A stretch of 64,000 bases of DNA. Origin: Isoptericola halotolerans. Lineage in GTDB: Bacteria > Actinomycetota > Actinomycetes > Actinomycetales > Cellulomonadaceae. Below are positions 8,857 through 16,065 of the stretch, one piece after another. Location: contig NZ_PVTX01000006.1 of the NCBI RefSeq assembly GCF_003003075.1, forward strand, positions 207,289 to 271,288, read 5' to 3'. Each line of letters starts with the position of its first letter. The first letter of the stretch is position 1. The notes under the pieces are model-generated. The model made no database searches. It was not told the origin of the DNA and saw only the letters and a list, made by a program, of their open reading frames with translations. The position numbers and the translations under genes were made by a program.

Positions 8857-8862
8857 AGGGTA
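8857..8862 (-). promoter_or_regulatory. -10 box for the voltage-sensor-like gene
   Basis: TACCCT on the minus strand, 6 nt before GTG 8850, which fits a leaderless start. Confidence 0.5.
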
Positions 8863-8898
8863 GTGGGACCGTCACCAGGGTGGAGTCGAACCCGGAGC

Positions 8899-9570
8899 CT
8901 AGGAACCGGGTCGCACCAGCCCGGTCTCGTAGGCGGTGACCACGGCCTGCACGCGGTCGCGGGCGTCGAGCTTGGCCAGGACCCGGCCCACGTGCGTCTT
9001 GACCGTGGCCTCGGCCACGAACAGCTCGGCGGCGATCTCGGTGTTGGACCGTCCGCGCGCCATGAGGACGAGCACCTCGCGCTCGCGCTCGGTGAGCTCG
9101 CCGAGCGCCTGGTGCGCCGGACCGTCCGTCGTCGTCGGCAGGGCGGTGACGAGGTGCTCCAGCAGCCGGCGCGTGGACGACGGCGCGATGACGGCGTCGC
9201 CGCGGTGCACCGTGCGGATCGCGGCGAGCATCTCCTCGGGCGGGGCGTCCTTGAGCAGGAACCCGGAGGCCCCGGCCCGGATCGCCTCGAGGACGTACTC
9301 GTCGAGGTCGAAGGTCGTCAGCACGACGACGCGTGGTGCGTCCGGTCGTGCGGTCAGCCGCCCGGTCGCCGTGAGGCCGTCCATGGTGGGCATGCGCACG
9401 TCCATGAGGACGACGTCGACGGGGTGGTCGGCGAGGAGGCGCAGGGCCTGCGCGCCGTCGGAGGCCTCGACCGCCACGGTGAGGTCGGGCTGGGAGTCGA
9501 TGACCATCCGGAAGCCGGCGCGCACGAGCTGCTGGTCGTCGACGAGCGCGACCTTCACGACGTCGCTCAT
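8899..9570 (-). CDS. NarL/LuxR-family response regulator
   Basis: A 223-residue regulator. A receiver domain (about 5-120) carries the acidic pair VDDQ at about 11-12 and the phosphoacceptor Asp in VVLMDVRMP at about 56-57. Thr in VLTTF and Lys in FLLKDAP complete the active site. A LuxR-type HTH follows at about 155-215 (LTEREREVLVLMARG, then EATVKTHV). The start overlaps the stop of the kinase gene by 4 bp (ATGA), so the two form one operon. It very likely controls the MacB-type exporter through the dyad at 7218-7235; this is inferred from distance and site geometry. Confidence 0.93.
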   Translation of the reverse strand: MSDVVKVALVDDQQLVRAGFRMVIDSQPDLTVAVEASDGAQALRLLADHPVDVVLMDVRMPTMDGLTATGRLTARPDAPRVVVLTTFDLDEYVLEAIRAGASGFLLKDAPPEEMLAAIRTVHRGDAVIAPSSTRRLLEHLVTALPTTTDGPAHQALGELTEREREVLVLMARGRSNTEIAAELFVAEATVKTHVGRVLAKLDARDRVQAVVTAYETGLVRPGS

Positions 9571-11027
9571 GCGGGCTCCTTGTCGTCAGGGGTGCCGAGA
9601 CGTTCCGGCGGTGCGGGGGACGCGGCCGGTCCCGCGGACGCGGAGGTCGTCGGCGGTGTCGCGGCGGGCACGGGCATCGTGAACCGTACCCGCCAGCCGC
9701 CGCCGGGGCGCGGGCCGGCCGTCACCGAGCCGCCGAACATCGCGGCGCGCTCGCGCATGCCGAGCAGCCCGTACCCGGCCTCGCCGTCACCGGCCGCCGC
9801 GCCCCGACCGTCGTCGGAGACCTCGACCGTGACGGACTCGGCCTCCCAGCGCAGCACCACGGTGACGCGCGGGTCGGGTCCCGCGTGCTTGCGCACGTTG
9901 CTCAGCGCCTCCTGCGTGACGCGGTGCAACGTCAGTCCCGCTCCGGGCGGCAGGCGTCGCGCGACACCGACGCGCACGAGCGAGACGCGCGTGCCGGCGT
10001 CGCGCGCCTGCGCCACGAGGGTCGTCAGGTCGGCGTCGTCGGGTTGCGGGGCGAGGGGCGCGGTGCCCGACGACGTCCCCCGCCCGGGCAGCACCGGGGC
10101 GGCGGAGGCGTCGCCCGCCCGGGCCGCGCCGTCGCCGGTGGCGCTGCCGTCCGCGCGCCGTGCCTGCCCGGGCGCCGTGGGGCGCGTGCCGTGGCCGGCC
10201 GTGACCCCGCCGCCTTCCTGCCAGGCGGCCGAGGGGCCGGACGCGCCGTCGTCCTCCCGCAGGACCCCGAGCAGCCGGCGCATGTCGGCGAGCGCCGCCC
10301 GGCCGGTCTCGGAGATGACGCCGAGGGAACGCACGGCGGCCCCGGGGTCGTTGGCCGCGGCGTACCGGCCGCCGTCGGCCTGGGCCACGATGATCGACAG
10401 GGAGTGCGCCACGATGTCGTGCATCTCCCGCGCGATGCGTGCGCGCTCCGCGGCGGTGGCGATCTGGGTCTGCTGGTCGCGCTCGAGCTCGAGACGCTCG
10501 GCACGGTCGCGCAACGCGTCGAGGGTGACGCGGCGTTGGCGGCGCACGAGCGCGAGCGCCCAGACGGCGAGGCCGATCACGGCGCAGAACATGCTGACGC
10601 CGACGAGCTGGGAGAGGAGCGCCGTGCTCTGCGCCTGCAGCGCCACGACCGGACCGATGAGGAACGACCCCACGATCGTCGAGATGATCGCCGTGACGTG
10701 CGCCCAGCCCGGGCCGTACACGGTGACGGCCCACAGCGCGGCGAGGACGGCGATGTCCCCGGGGAGCAGCAGGGGATGCCCGGTGAGCAGGTGCGCGAGG
10801 GCCACGGCGTAGACGGCGACCGCCGACGCCACCGGATGGGTGCGCCGCCAGGCCAGCGGGGCGATGGTGGCCAGGGACCACAGGGTCACGGGGACGGTCC
10901 GGGTGCCGGAGCCGTCCCATGCCGCGGCCGTGCCGGCGACGAAGAGCGCGAAGAACGCCGTGCCGGTGGCGTCCACGATGAAGCGGTGGCGCTCGAACCA
11001 CGTGCTCACGCGTGCTGACCAGCCCAT
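9567..11027 (-). CDS. NarL-type sensor histidine kinase (HisKA_3)
   Basis: A 486-residue kinase. It has about five membrane helices in the first 160 residues and little extracellular sequence, so it probably senses within the membrane. A coiled linker leads to the HisKA_3 dimerisation domain with the phosphoacceptor His in REMHDIVAHSLS (about 205). The HATPase domain is C-terminal, with SDDGRGAA as its G1-like motif. A low-complexity insert of about 75 residues, rich in Gly, Ala, Pro and Asp, separates the two domains (about 260-335), and the C-terminus is Pro/Ala-rich. ATG 11027 was chosen over an upstream GTG because a TAGGGT -10 box ends 7 nt before it. It is coupled by ATGA overlap to the response regulator. 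Confidence 0.9.
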   Translation of the reverse strand: MGWSARVSTWFERHRFIVDATGTAFFALFVAGTAAAWDGSGTRTVPVTLWSLATIAPLAWRRTHPVASAVAVYAVALAHLLTGHPLLLPGDIAVLAALWAVTVYGPGWAHVTAIISTIVGSFLIGPVVALQAQSTALLSQLVGVSMFCAVIGLAVWALALVRRQRRVTLDALRDRAERLELERDQQTQIATAAERARIAREMHDIVAHSLSIIVAQADGGRYAAANDPGAAVRSLGVISETGRAALADMRRLLGVLREDDGASGPSAAWQEGGGVTAGHGTRPTAPGQARRADGSATGDGAARAGDASAAPVLPGRGTSSGTAPLAPQPDDADLTTLVAQARDAGTRVSLVRVGVARRLPPGAGLTLHRVTQEALSNVRKHAGPDPRVTVVLRWEAESVTVEVSDDGRGAAAGDGEAGYGLLGMRERAAMFGGSVTAGPRPGGGWRVRFTMPVPAATPPTTSASAGPAASPAPPERLGTPDDKEPA

Positions 11028-11034
11028 GCTCGCC

Positions 11035-11040
11035 ACCCTA
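11035..11040 (-). promoter_or_regulatory. -10 box for the NarL-type kinase operon
   Basis: TAGGGT on the minus strand ends 7 nt before ATG 11027. It overlaps the alternative GTG start and so argues against it. Confidence 0.5.
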
Positions 11041-11158
11041 GGCAGGTCGAGGGCTCCTGCGCGTCAGCCCGTGGTGGGACTCGCCGGCCGGTCGACATGC
11101 CACCTCAGGATGATCGGACGGCCGTGTCGCGACGTGCCGGGACCAGGCATATTGCCGC

Positions 11159-11164
11159 TAGCAT
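11159..11164 (+). promoter_or_regulatory. -10 box for the OmpR-type two-component operon
   Basis: TAGCAT ends 6 nt before ATG 11171, in a locally AT-richer stretch, which predicts a leaderless mRNA. Confidence 0.5.
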
Positions 11165-11170
11165 GAGGGA

Positions 11171-11857
11171 ATGACCCACGTACTGCTGGCCGAGGACGAC
11201 CCGGCGATTGCCGAGCCTTTGGCGCGGGCTCTCACGCGTGAGGGTTACGACGTCGTCGTGCAAGGAACTGGTCAAGGAGCCATCGACAACGCCGGGGACG
11301 CGGACATCGTCGTCCTGGACCTCGGCCTGCCGGACATCGACGGGCTCGACGTCGCTCGTGAGATCCGCGGTCGCGGGCTCAGCACGCCGATCCTGGTGCT
11401 CACCGCCCGCGCCGACGAGGTCGACCTCGTGGTGGGTCTGGACGCCGGCGCCGACGACTACGTGACCAAGCCGTTCCGGCTGGCCGAGCTGCTCGCGCGG
11501 GTCCGGGCGCTGCTGCGCCGCACCCACGGCGAGACGGCCGAGGACGAGGAGCTGCGCGCCCAGGACGTGCGCGTCGACGTCGCCGCGCACCGCGCCTTCC
11601 AGGGCGAGCGGGAGCTGCACCTGACCACCAAGGAGTTCGACCTGCTGCGGGTGCTGGTCGGCAACGCGGGCTCCGTCGTCGTGCGCGACACCCTGATGCG
11701 CGACGTCTGGGGCTCGGACCCGGTCGGGTCGACCAAGACGCTCGACATGCACGTCTCCTGGCTGCGCCGCAAGCTCGGCGACGACGCGAACTCCCCGCGC
11801 TACGTCTCCACGGTCCGGGGCCTCGGCTTCCGGTTCGAGCTCGGTCAGCAGGCCTGA
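11171..11857 (+). CDS. OmpR-family response regulator
   Basis: A 228-residue regulator. The receiver (about 1-115) has acidic residues EDD at 8-10, phosphoacceptor Asp in IVVLDLGLP (about 52), the conserved Thr in VLTARAD and Lys in YVTKPF. A winged-helix DNA-binding domain follows (about 130-225; LTTKEFDLLRVL, then DMHVSWLRRKLG and VRGLGFRF). The partner kinase gene begins 6 bp downstream, so they form one operon. No specific ligand or target can be read from the sequence. Confidence 0.95.
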   Translation: MTHVLLAEDDPAIAEPLARALTREGYDVVVQGTGQGAIDNAGDADIVVLDLGLPDIDGLDVAREIRGRGLSTPILVLTARADEVDLVVGLDAGADDYVTKPFRLAELLARVRALLRRTHGETAEDEELRAQDVRVDVAAHRAFQGERELHLTTKEFDLLRVLVGNAGSVVVRDTLMRDVWGSDPVGSTKTLDMHVSWLRRKLGDDANSPRYVSTVRGLGFRFELGQQA

Positions 11858-11863
11858 CGTCCG

Positions 11864-13210
11864 GTGCGCCGTCGCGTCCTGCTGGCGACGATCTCCGCGG
11901 TCGCCGTCGCAGTGGTCCTGCTCGGCGTGCCGCTGGGCTTCTTCGGGGCACAGTACGTCGTCGCGAACGAGGAGCGCCGCGTCTCGGACCGGCTCGACGC
12001 GTTCGTCCGCACCGTCGATCGGGTCCAGGCGCAGGGGGAGAGCCCCAGCGAGGAGCAGCTCCTGCGCGCGGCCGAGGGCCGCTCCGGCGACCTCCCGGCG
12101 CGTGTGACCGTCAGCCTGCCCGACGGCGAGCTGCTCGAGTATGGTGACGAGCTGCGCGAACCGACGATCTTCAAGGCGGCGCAGACCACCGACGAGCGTG
12201 CGTCGGTCTCGATCGAGGTCTCCGCGTGGGGCGCCTACATCAAGGCCGCGCAGACCGTCGCGCTGGTGGTGGTCGCCGGCGTCGTGGCGATCGCGGCCGG
12301 CGTGGCCATGGCGGTGTGGCAGGCGAACCGTCTCTCCGCGCCGCTCGTGTACCTCGCGGCGTCCGCCGAGCAGCTGGGCTCCGGTCAGGTGCGTCCGAGC
12401 CTCGAGCCGTCCGGAGTCGAGGAGATCGACCTCGTGGCGGCCGAGCTCGCGCGCAGCGCCGACCGGCTGGCCGGCCGCCTGGCGTCGGAGCGGCAGTTCG
12501 CGCAGGACGCGTCCCACCAGCTGCGCACGCCGCTGACCGCCCTGACGATGCGGCTGGAGGAGATCATGCTGACCAGCGACGACGACGACGTCGTCGAGGA
12601 GGCCCGGGTCTCCCTCGAGCAGGTGGAGCGGCTGGTCACCGTGGTGGACGACCTGCTCTCCACGTCGCGGCGGTCGCAGGGCGGCACCACCGAGGCGGTG
12701 ACGGTGATCGACGTCGTCCGCCAGCAGGAGGAGGAGTGGGCCGAGACGTTCCGGACGGCCGGGCGCGTGCTGGTCGTCGACGTCCCGGGCGAGCACCGGG
12801 TCCTGGCGACCCCCGGGGCGCTCGCGCAGGTGATCGCCACGCTGCTGGAGAACTCGCTGAAGTACGGCGCCGGCACCACGACCGTGCGCTCCAAGCCGTC
12901 GGGCCCCAAGGGTGCCGTGGCGCTCGAGGTCTCCGACGAGGGCCCCGGCGTGCCGGACGACATCGCCCCGCGGATCTTCGAGCGCGGCACGACGACGGGC
13001 GGCAGCACGGGCCTCGGGCTCGCGCTGGCCCGCGACCTGGTCGCCGCCGACGGCGGTCGACTCGAGCTGGCGCAGCGCCGCCCGCCGGTGTTCCGCATCT
13101 TCCTCGCGGGCGTGCCGCGCACGCTCGACCCGAGCGTCGTGCTCCCGCCCGGGACGACGATCTCGTCGCGCGGACGCCGCCGCGGCTGGCTCCACCACCA
13201 CGAAGGCTGA
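11864..13210 (+). CDS. Two-component sensor histidine kinase (HAMP-HisKA-HATPase)
   Basis: A 448-residue kinase starting at GTG. It has two membrane helices (about 7-28 and 130-152) flanking an extracytoplasmic sensor of about 100 residues, then a HAMP linker. The HisKA domain carries the phosphoacceptor His in FAQDASHQLRTPL (about 222). The HATPase domain has the N-box LLENSLKYG, G1 DEGPGVP and G2 GSTGLGLAL. The stop codon lies inside the first copy of an 88-bp tandem repeat, so the repeat begins at the final codon. It pairs with the OmpR-type regulator encoded 6 bp upstream. Confidence 0.94.
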   Translation: MRRRVLLATISAVAVAVVLLGVPLGFFGAQYVVANEERRVSDRLDAFVRTVDRVQAQGESPSEEQLLRAAEGRSGDLPARVTVSLPDGELLEYGDELREPTIFKAAQTTDERASVSIEVSAWGAYIKAAQTVALVVVAGVVAIAAGVAMAVWQANRLSAPLVYLAASAEQLGSGQVRPSLEPSGVEEIDLVAAELARSADRLAGRLASERQFAQDASHQLRTPLTALTMRLEEIMLTSDDDDVVEEARVSLEQVERLVTVVDDLLSTSRRSQGGTTEAVTVIDVVRQQEEEWAETFRTAGRVLVVDVPGEHRVLATPGALAQVIATLLENSLKYGAGTTTVRSKPSGPKGAVALEVSDEGPGVPDDIAPRIFERGTTTGGSTGLGLALARDLVAADGGRLELAQRRPPVFRIFLAGVPRTLDPSVVLPPGTTISSRGRRRGWLHHHEG

Positions 13211-13410
13211 CCCGGAGCGCAGCGGACGGTGGGGCCGAGGGACGAGGGCGCGCCGGGCGCGGAGTGCAGGGTCGGCCGAGCAACGACACGAGGGCTGACC
13301 CGGAGCGCAGCGGACGGTGGGGCCGAGGGACGAGGGCGCGCCGGGCGCGGAGTGCAGGGTCGGCCGAGCAACGACACGAGGGCTGACCCGGAGCGCAGCG
13401 GACGGTGGGT
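13205..13410. repeat. Perfect 88-bp tandem repeat, 2.3 copies
   Basis: Two identical 88-bp units (13205-13292 and 13293-13380) and a partial third (13381-13410) begin with GGCTGACCCGGAGCGCAG. They fill the space between two convergent genes. The first unit supplies the kinase stop codon, and the third partial unit ends at the edge of the gtrA stop. 88 is not a multiple of three, so no repeated protein is encoded. It may separate or terminate the convergent transcripts. Confidence 0.9.
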
Positions 13411-13895
13411 CAGTCCGTTCCCCGGAAGACCACCGTGCGGTACATCACGTACCGGAAGATCGTGCTCAGCACCAGGCCGACGCCGTTCGCCGCGACGTTG
13501 TCCGCCAGCGCCGAGTCCAGGCCCAGCACGTAGCGGGACACCGCGAGGCAGCCGGCCGAGATCGCGAGACCGCCGACGTTCACCGCGGCGAACTCCAGCA
13601 GCTCACGACCGCGTCGCCGGGTCCGACGGTCGGCGAACGTCCAGTACCGGTTGCCGACCCAGGCCACCAGGGTCGCGACGGCCGCCGCGATGATCCGCAC
13701 GGTGATCGGCTTGTGCGCGAGCACGTCGACCGGCCCGTGCAGCATCAGGTTGAACACGGCCAGGTCCACGACGAAGGCGAGCGCACCCACCGAGCCGAAC
13801 CGCAGCAGCTCGATGCGCCGCGCCCACAGCTCGAGCACCGCGCGTGCGGGCCACCGCTGCGGGCCGGGGGCGGCTGCGGCCGGGGCGCGAGACAT
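13410..13895 (-). CDS. GtrA-family membrane protein
   Basis: A 161-residue protein with four membrane helices (about 27-50, 62-82, 97-118 and 125-147) and the GtrA features ELLRFGSVGALAFVVDLAVF, VGNRYWTF and FRYVMYRTVVF. GtrA-like proteins are thought to move or flip polyprenyl-phosphate-linked sugars for cell-surface glycosylation. ATG 13895 is 7 nt after a TAAGGT -10 box on the minus strand. The divergent purK promoter lies within the same 39-bp gap, so two leaderless promoters are packed face to face. Confidence 0.9.
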   Translation of the reverse strand: MSRAPAAAAPGPQRWPARAVLELWARRIELLRFGSVGALAFVVDLAVFNLMLHGPVDVLAHKPITVRIIAAAVATLVAWVGNRYWTFADRRTRRRGRELLEFAAVNVGGLAISAGCLAVSRYVLGLDSALADNVAANGVGLVLSTIFRYVMYRTVVFRGTD

Positions 13896-13902
13896 GCGGG
13901 CC

Positions 13903-13908
13903 ACCTTA
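13903..13908 (-). promoter_or_regulatory. -10 box for gtrA-like gene
   Basis: TAAGGT on the minus strand ends 7 nt before ATG 13895. Confidence 0.5.
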
Positions 13909-13920
13909 TCGGCCGGCCGG

Positions 13921-13926
13921 TATCCT
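13921..13926 (+). promoter_or_regulatory. -10 box for purK-purE
   Basis: TATCCT ends 8 nt before GTG 13935. It shares the 39-bp divergent region with the gtrA promoter. Confidence 0.5.
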
Positions 13927-13934
13927 CGACGTCC

Positions 13935-15158
13935 GTGACATCCCCCGCCAGTGCTCCCGTCCCGCCCGTGGTCGCCGTCGTCGGTGGCGGCCAGCTCGCT
14001 CGCATGATGGCCCCGCCCGCCGCGGAGCTCGGCGTGCACCTGCGGGTGCTCGTCGAGGACCCCGCGACGGCCGCGGCACAGGTGGTCGTCGACGCCCCGG
14101 TGGGTGCCGCGTCCGACGAGGCAGCGATCCGTGAACTCGTGGCTCCCGCGGACGGGCGGCCGCCGGCGGACGTGCTGACCTTCGAGCACGAGCACGTCCC
14201 GAACGCGCTGCTCGCCGACCTGGTCGACGGCGGCACGCCGGTGCGTCCGGGGCCTGGTGCCCTGGTGCAGGCGCAGGACAAGATCGTGATGCGACGTCGG
14301 CTCACCGACCTGGGAGTGCCGTGCCCGCGCTGGGCGGCGCTGCCCACCGAACCGCCGGCGGCGCGTTCCGCGCTGGAGGCCTTCCTCGGGGAGGCCCCGG
14401 GCGGCGAGGCCGTGGTCAAGACCGCCCGCGGTGGCTACGACGGCAAGGGTGTGCGCGTGGTGACCGCAGCCGCCGAGGTCGACGACTGGGTCGCCGCCCA
14501 CGTCGCGGGCGGCCCCGAGCTCCTCGTCGAGGAGAAGGTGCCCTTCACCCGCGAGCTGGCGGTGCTCGTCGCGCGGCGGCCGTCCGGCGAGGTGCGGACG
14601 TGGCCCGTCGTGGAGTCGATCCAGCGCGACGGCGTCTGCGCCGAGGTGGTCGCCCCCGCCCCCGGGCTCGACCCGGAGCTCGCCGAGCGTGCTCGCCAGG
14701 TGGCGGTCCAGGTGGCCGAAGGGCTCGACGTCACCGGTGTGCTCGCCGTGGAGATGTTCGAGGTCCCCGGAGAGGGCGGCCGCAGCGAGGTGCTCGTCAA
14801 CGAGCTCGCCATGCGTCCGCACAACTCGGGGCACTGGACCATCGACGGCGCCACGACCAGCCAGTTCGAGCAGCATCTGCGAGCGGTGCTCGACCTGCCG
14901 CTCGGCGCCACCACCCCGACCGCCCGGTGGACCGTCATGGCGAACGTGCTCGGATCCGCCCTCGACAACCTCACGGACGCGCTGCCGCAGGTCGGCGCGC
15001 GGTTCCCGGAGGCACGGGTCAACCTGTACGGCAAGGGCATCCGCCCGGGCCGCAAGCTGGGCCACGTCAACGTGAGCGGTGACGACCTGGACGAGGTCCG
15101 CCGTCGGGCGCGTGGCGCCGCCGCCCTGCTGCGCGGCGAGGAGATCGAGGAGAGCTGA
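13935..15158 (+). CDS. purK: N5-carboxyaminoimidazole ribonucleotide synthetase
   Basis: A 407-residue ATP-grasp enzyme that carboxylates AIR to N5-CAIR with ATP and bicarbonate in de novo purine synthesis. Visible motifs are the N-terminal [11 protein letters not shown], the FEHEHVP stretch, the ATP-grasp loop [11 protein letters not shown], and the C-terminal [18 protein letters not shown]. The GTG at 13935 is the start because it follows a -10 box by 8 nt and leaves the usual short N-terminus before the dinucleotide-like loop. The stop overlaps the purE ATG by one base, so the two are translationally coupled. Confidence 0.97.
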   Translation: MTSPASAPVPPVVAVVGGGQLARMMAPPAAELGVHLRVLVEDPATAAAQVVVDAPVGAASDEAAIRELVAPADGRPPADVLTFEHEHVPNALLADLVDGGTPVRPGPGALVQAQDKIVMRRRLTDLGVPCPRWAALPTEPPAARSALEAFLGEAPGGEAVVKTARGGYDGKGVRVVTAAAEVDDWVAAHVAGGPELLVEEKVPFTRELAVLVARRPSGEVRTWPVVESIQRDGVCAEVVAPAPGLDPELAERARQVAVQVAEGLDVTGVLAVEMFEVPGEGGRSEVLVNELAMRPHNSGHWTIDGATTSQFEQHLRAVLDLPLGATTPTARWTVMANVLGSALDNLTDALPQVGARFPEARVNLYGKGIRPGRKLGHVNVSGDDLDEVRRRARGAAALLRGEEIEES

Positions 15159-15685
15159 TGAGCGAGAACAAGCCCGTCGTCGGGATCGTCATGGGGTCGG
15201 ACTCCGACTGGCCCGTCATGCAGGCCGCGGCCGAGGCGCTGGACGAGCTCGGTGTGCCGTGCGAGGTGGACGTCGTCTCCGCGCACCGGATGCCGACCGA
15301 GATGATCGACTACGGCCGGGCGGCCGCCGACCGCGGGCTGCGCGTGATCGTCGCCGGTGCCGGGGGAGCGGCGCACCTGCCGGGGATGCTGGCTGCCGTC
15401 ACGCCCCTGCCGGTGATCGGGGTCCCCGTGCCGCTCAAGCACCTGGACGGGATGGACTCCCTGCTGTCGATCGTGCAGATGCCGGCGGGCGTGCCGGTCG
15501 CCACGGTGTCGATCGGCGGCGCCCGCAACGCGGGTCTGCTCGCGGCGCAGATCCTCGGGGCGGGCACCGACCCGGAGTCGCTGGCGCTGCGGGAGCGGAT
15601 GGTCGCGTTCCAGGCCGAGCTCCGCGACGTCGCGCACGCCAAGGGCGAGCGCCTGCGCGAGACCCGCCGCACCACCGCGAGGTAG
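15158..15685 (+). CDS. purE: N5-carboxyaminoimidazole ribonucleotide mutase
   Basis: A 175-residue class I PurE that converts N5-CAIR to CAIR. The signature [16 protein letters not shown] is N-terminal, SAHRMPTEM carries the catalytic His, and [14 protein letters not shown] forms the active-site loop. The C-terminus is unusual in origin: the final Arg codon and the TAG stop are part of the first CGAGGTAGT box of the adjoining 20-bp-phased array. The array therefore reaches into the end of this housekeeping gene. Confidence 0.97.
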   Translation: MSENKPVVGIVMGSDSDWPVMQAAAEALDELGVPCEVDVVSAHRMPTEMIDYGRAAADRGLRVIVAGAGGAAHLPGMLAAVTPLPVIGVPVPLKHLDGMDSLLSIVQMPAGVPVATVSIGGARNAGLLAAQILGAGTDPESLALRERMVAFQAELRDVAHAKGERLRETRRTTAR

Positions 15686-15786
15686 TAACGCTCGTGCCGA
15701 GGTAGTGCGGGGTTGCGCGAGGTAGCGCTGCGTTGCGCGAGGTAGTACCGGGTTGCGCGAGGTAGTACCTCGCGGGTCGAGGTAGT
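15678..15786 (+). repeat. Left array: six CGAGGTAGT boxes phased at 20 bp
   Basis: Boxes begin at 15678, 15698, 15718, 15738, 15758 and 15778, exactly 20 bp apart. Each starts CGAGGTAGT (the third ends in C) and is followed by 11 variable, GC-rich bases, several with GGGTTGCG. The fifth box is also half of a near-perfect 19-bp palindrome, 15756-15774. The first box contains the purE stop codon. The fixed phase places all boxes on roughly one face of the helix. Confidence 0.95.
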
Positions 15787-15804
15787 GGCGCGGTGGGGGT
15801 TCCG

Positions 15805-15896
15805 CCGGGTGTCGGGCCCCGTACACGGTCGCGTTCACGGGCGCAGGGCGCCCTCCACTTCGGGACTGACGACCGTGCACGGGACCCGACACCCGG
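15805..15896. repeat. Central inverted repeat with 27-bp arms
   Basis: The arms 15805-15831 and 15870-15896 are complementary except for two positions; the left arm begins CCGGGTGTCGGG. They enclose a 38-nt loop that itself contains the short palindrome AGGGCGCCCT at 15845-15854. The arms lie between the two box arrays. Confidence 0.9.
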
Positions 15897-15936
15897 CTTG
15901 AGCGTTCCCGCCCGGCGCTACTCCACGCCGTCGGGC

Positions 15937-16045
15937 ACTACCTCGCGCCGCGCGCTACTACCTCGGGGCGAGCGGCACTACCTCGGCGGCCGGCGCACTA
16001 CCTCGAGCAGAGTGCTACTACCTCGGCGAGGGTCGCACTACCTCG
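15937..16045 (-). repeat. Right array: six inverted CGAGGTAGT boxes phased at 20 bp
   Basis: ACTACCTCG occurs at 15937, 15957, 15977, 15997, 16017 and 16037, again exactly 20 bp apart and in inverted orientation to the left array. A degenerate in-phase copy lies at 15917 (GCTACTCCA). The array ends 21 bp before the stop of the convergent LCP gene. The variable half of each unit differs from those on the left. Confidence 0.95.
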
Positions 16046-16065
16046 GCGGGGAGAGGCGGCTCGGG

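Larger units (their letters stand above)
15686..16065. other. Gene-free 380-bp region occupied by opposed repeat arrays
   Basis: There is no credible gene between purE and the convergent LCP gene. The whole space is taken by the left array, a 27-bp-arm inverted repeat and the right array. Whether it serves as terminator, protein-binding platform or remnant of a mobile element cannot be read from the sequence. Confidence 0.8.

Noticed and set aside
8868..8905. tRNA-like 3' segment with GGGTTCGACTCC on the minus strand
   Set aside because: It resembles a T-arm, but the rest of a cloverleaf would fall in the response regulator gene, and the acceptor and anticodon stems cannot be formed.
13211..13409. 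Short proteins read through the 88-bp repeat
   Set aside because: The unit length is not a multiple of three, so the frame shifts each copy and no consistent peptide is repeated.
15678..16045. CRISPR array
   Set aside because: The conserved part is only 9-10 bases, the period is 20 bp, half the units are inverted, and no cas genes are nearby.
15678..16045. Plasmid iteron origin
   Set aside because: The phasing is iteron-like, but no replication initiator gene, AT-rich unwinding region or DnaA boxes are adjacent, and the site lies between chromosomal housekeeping genes.
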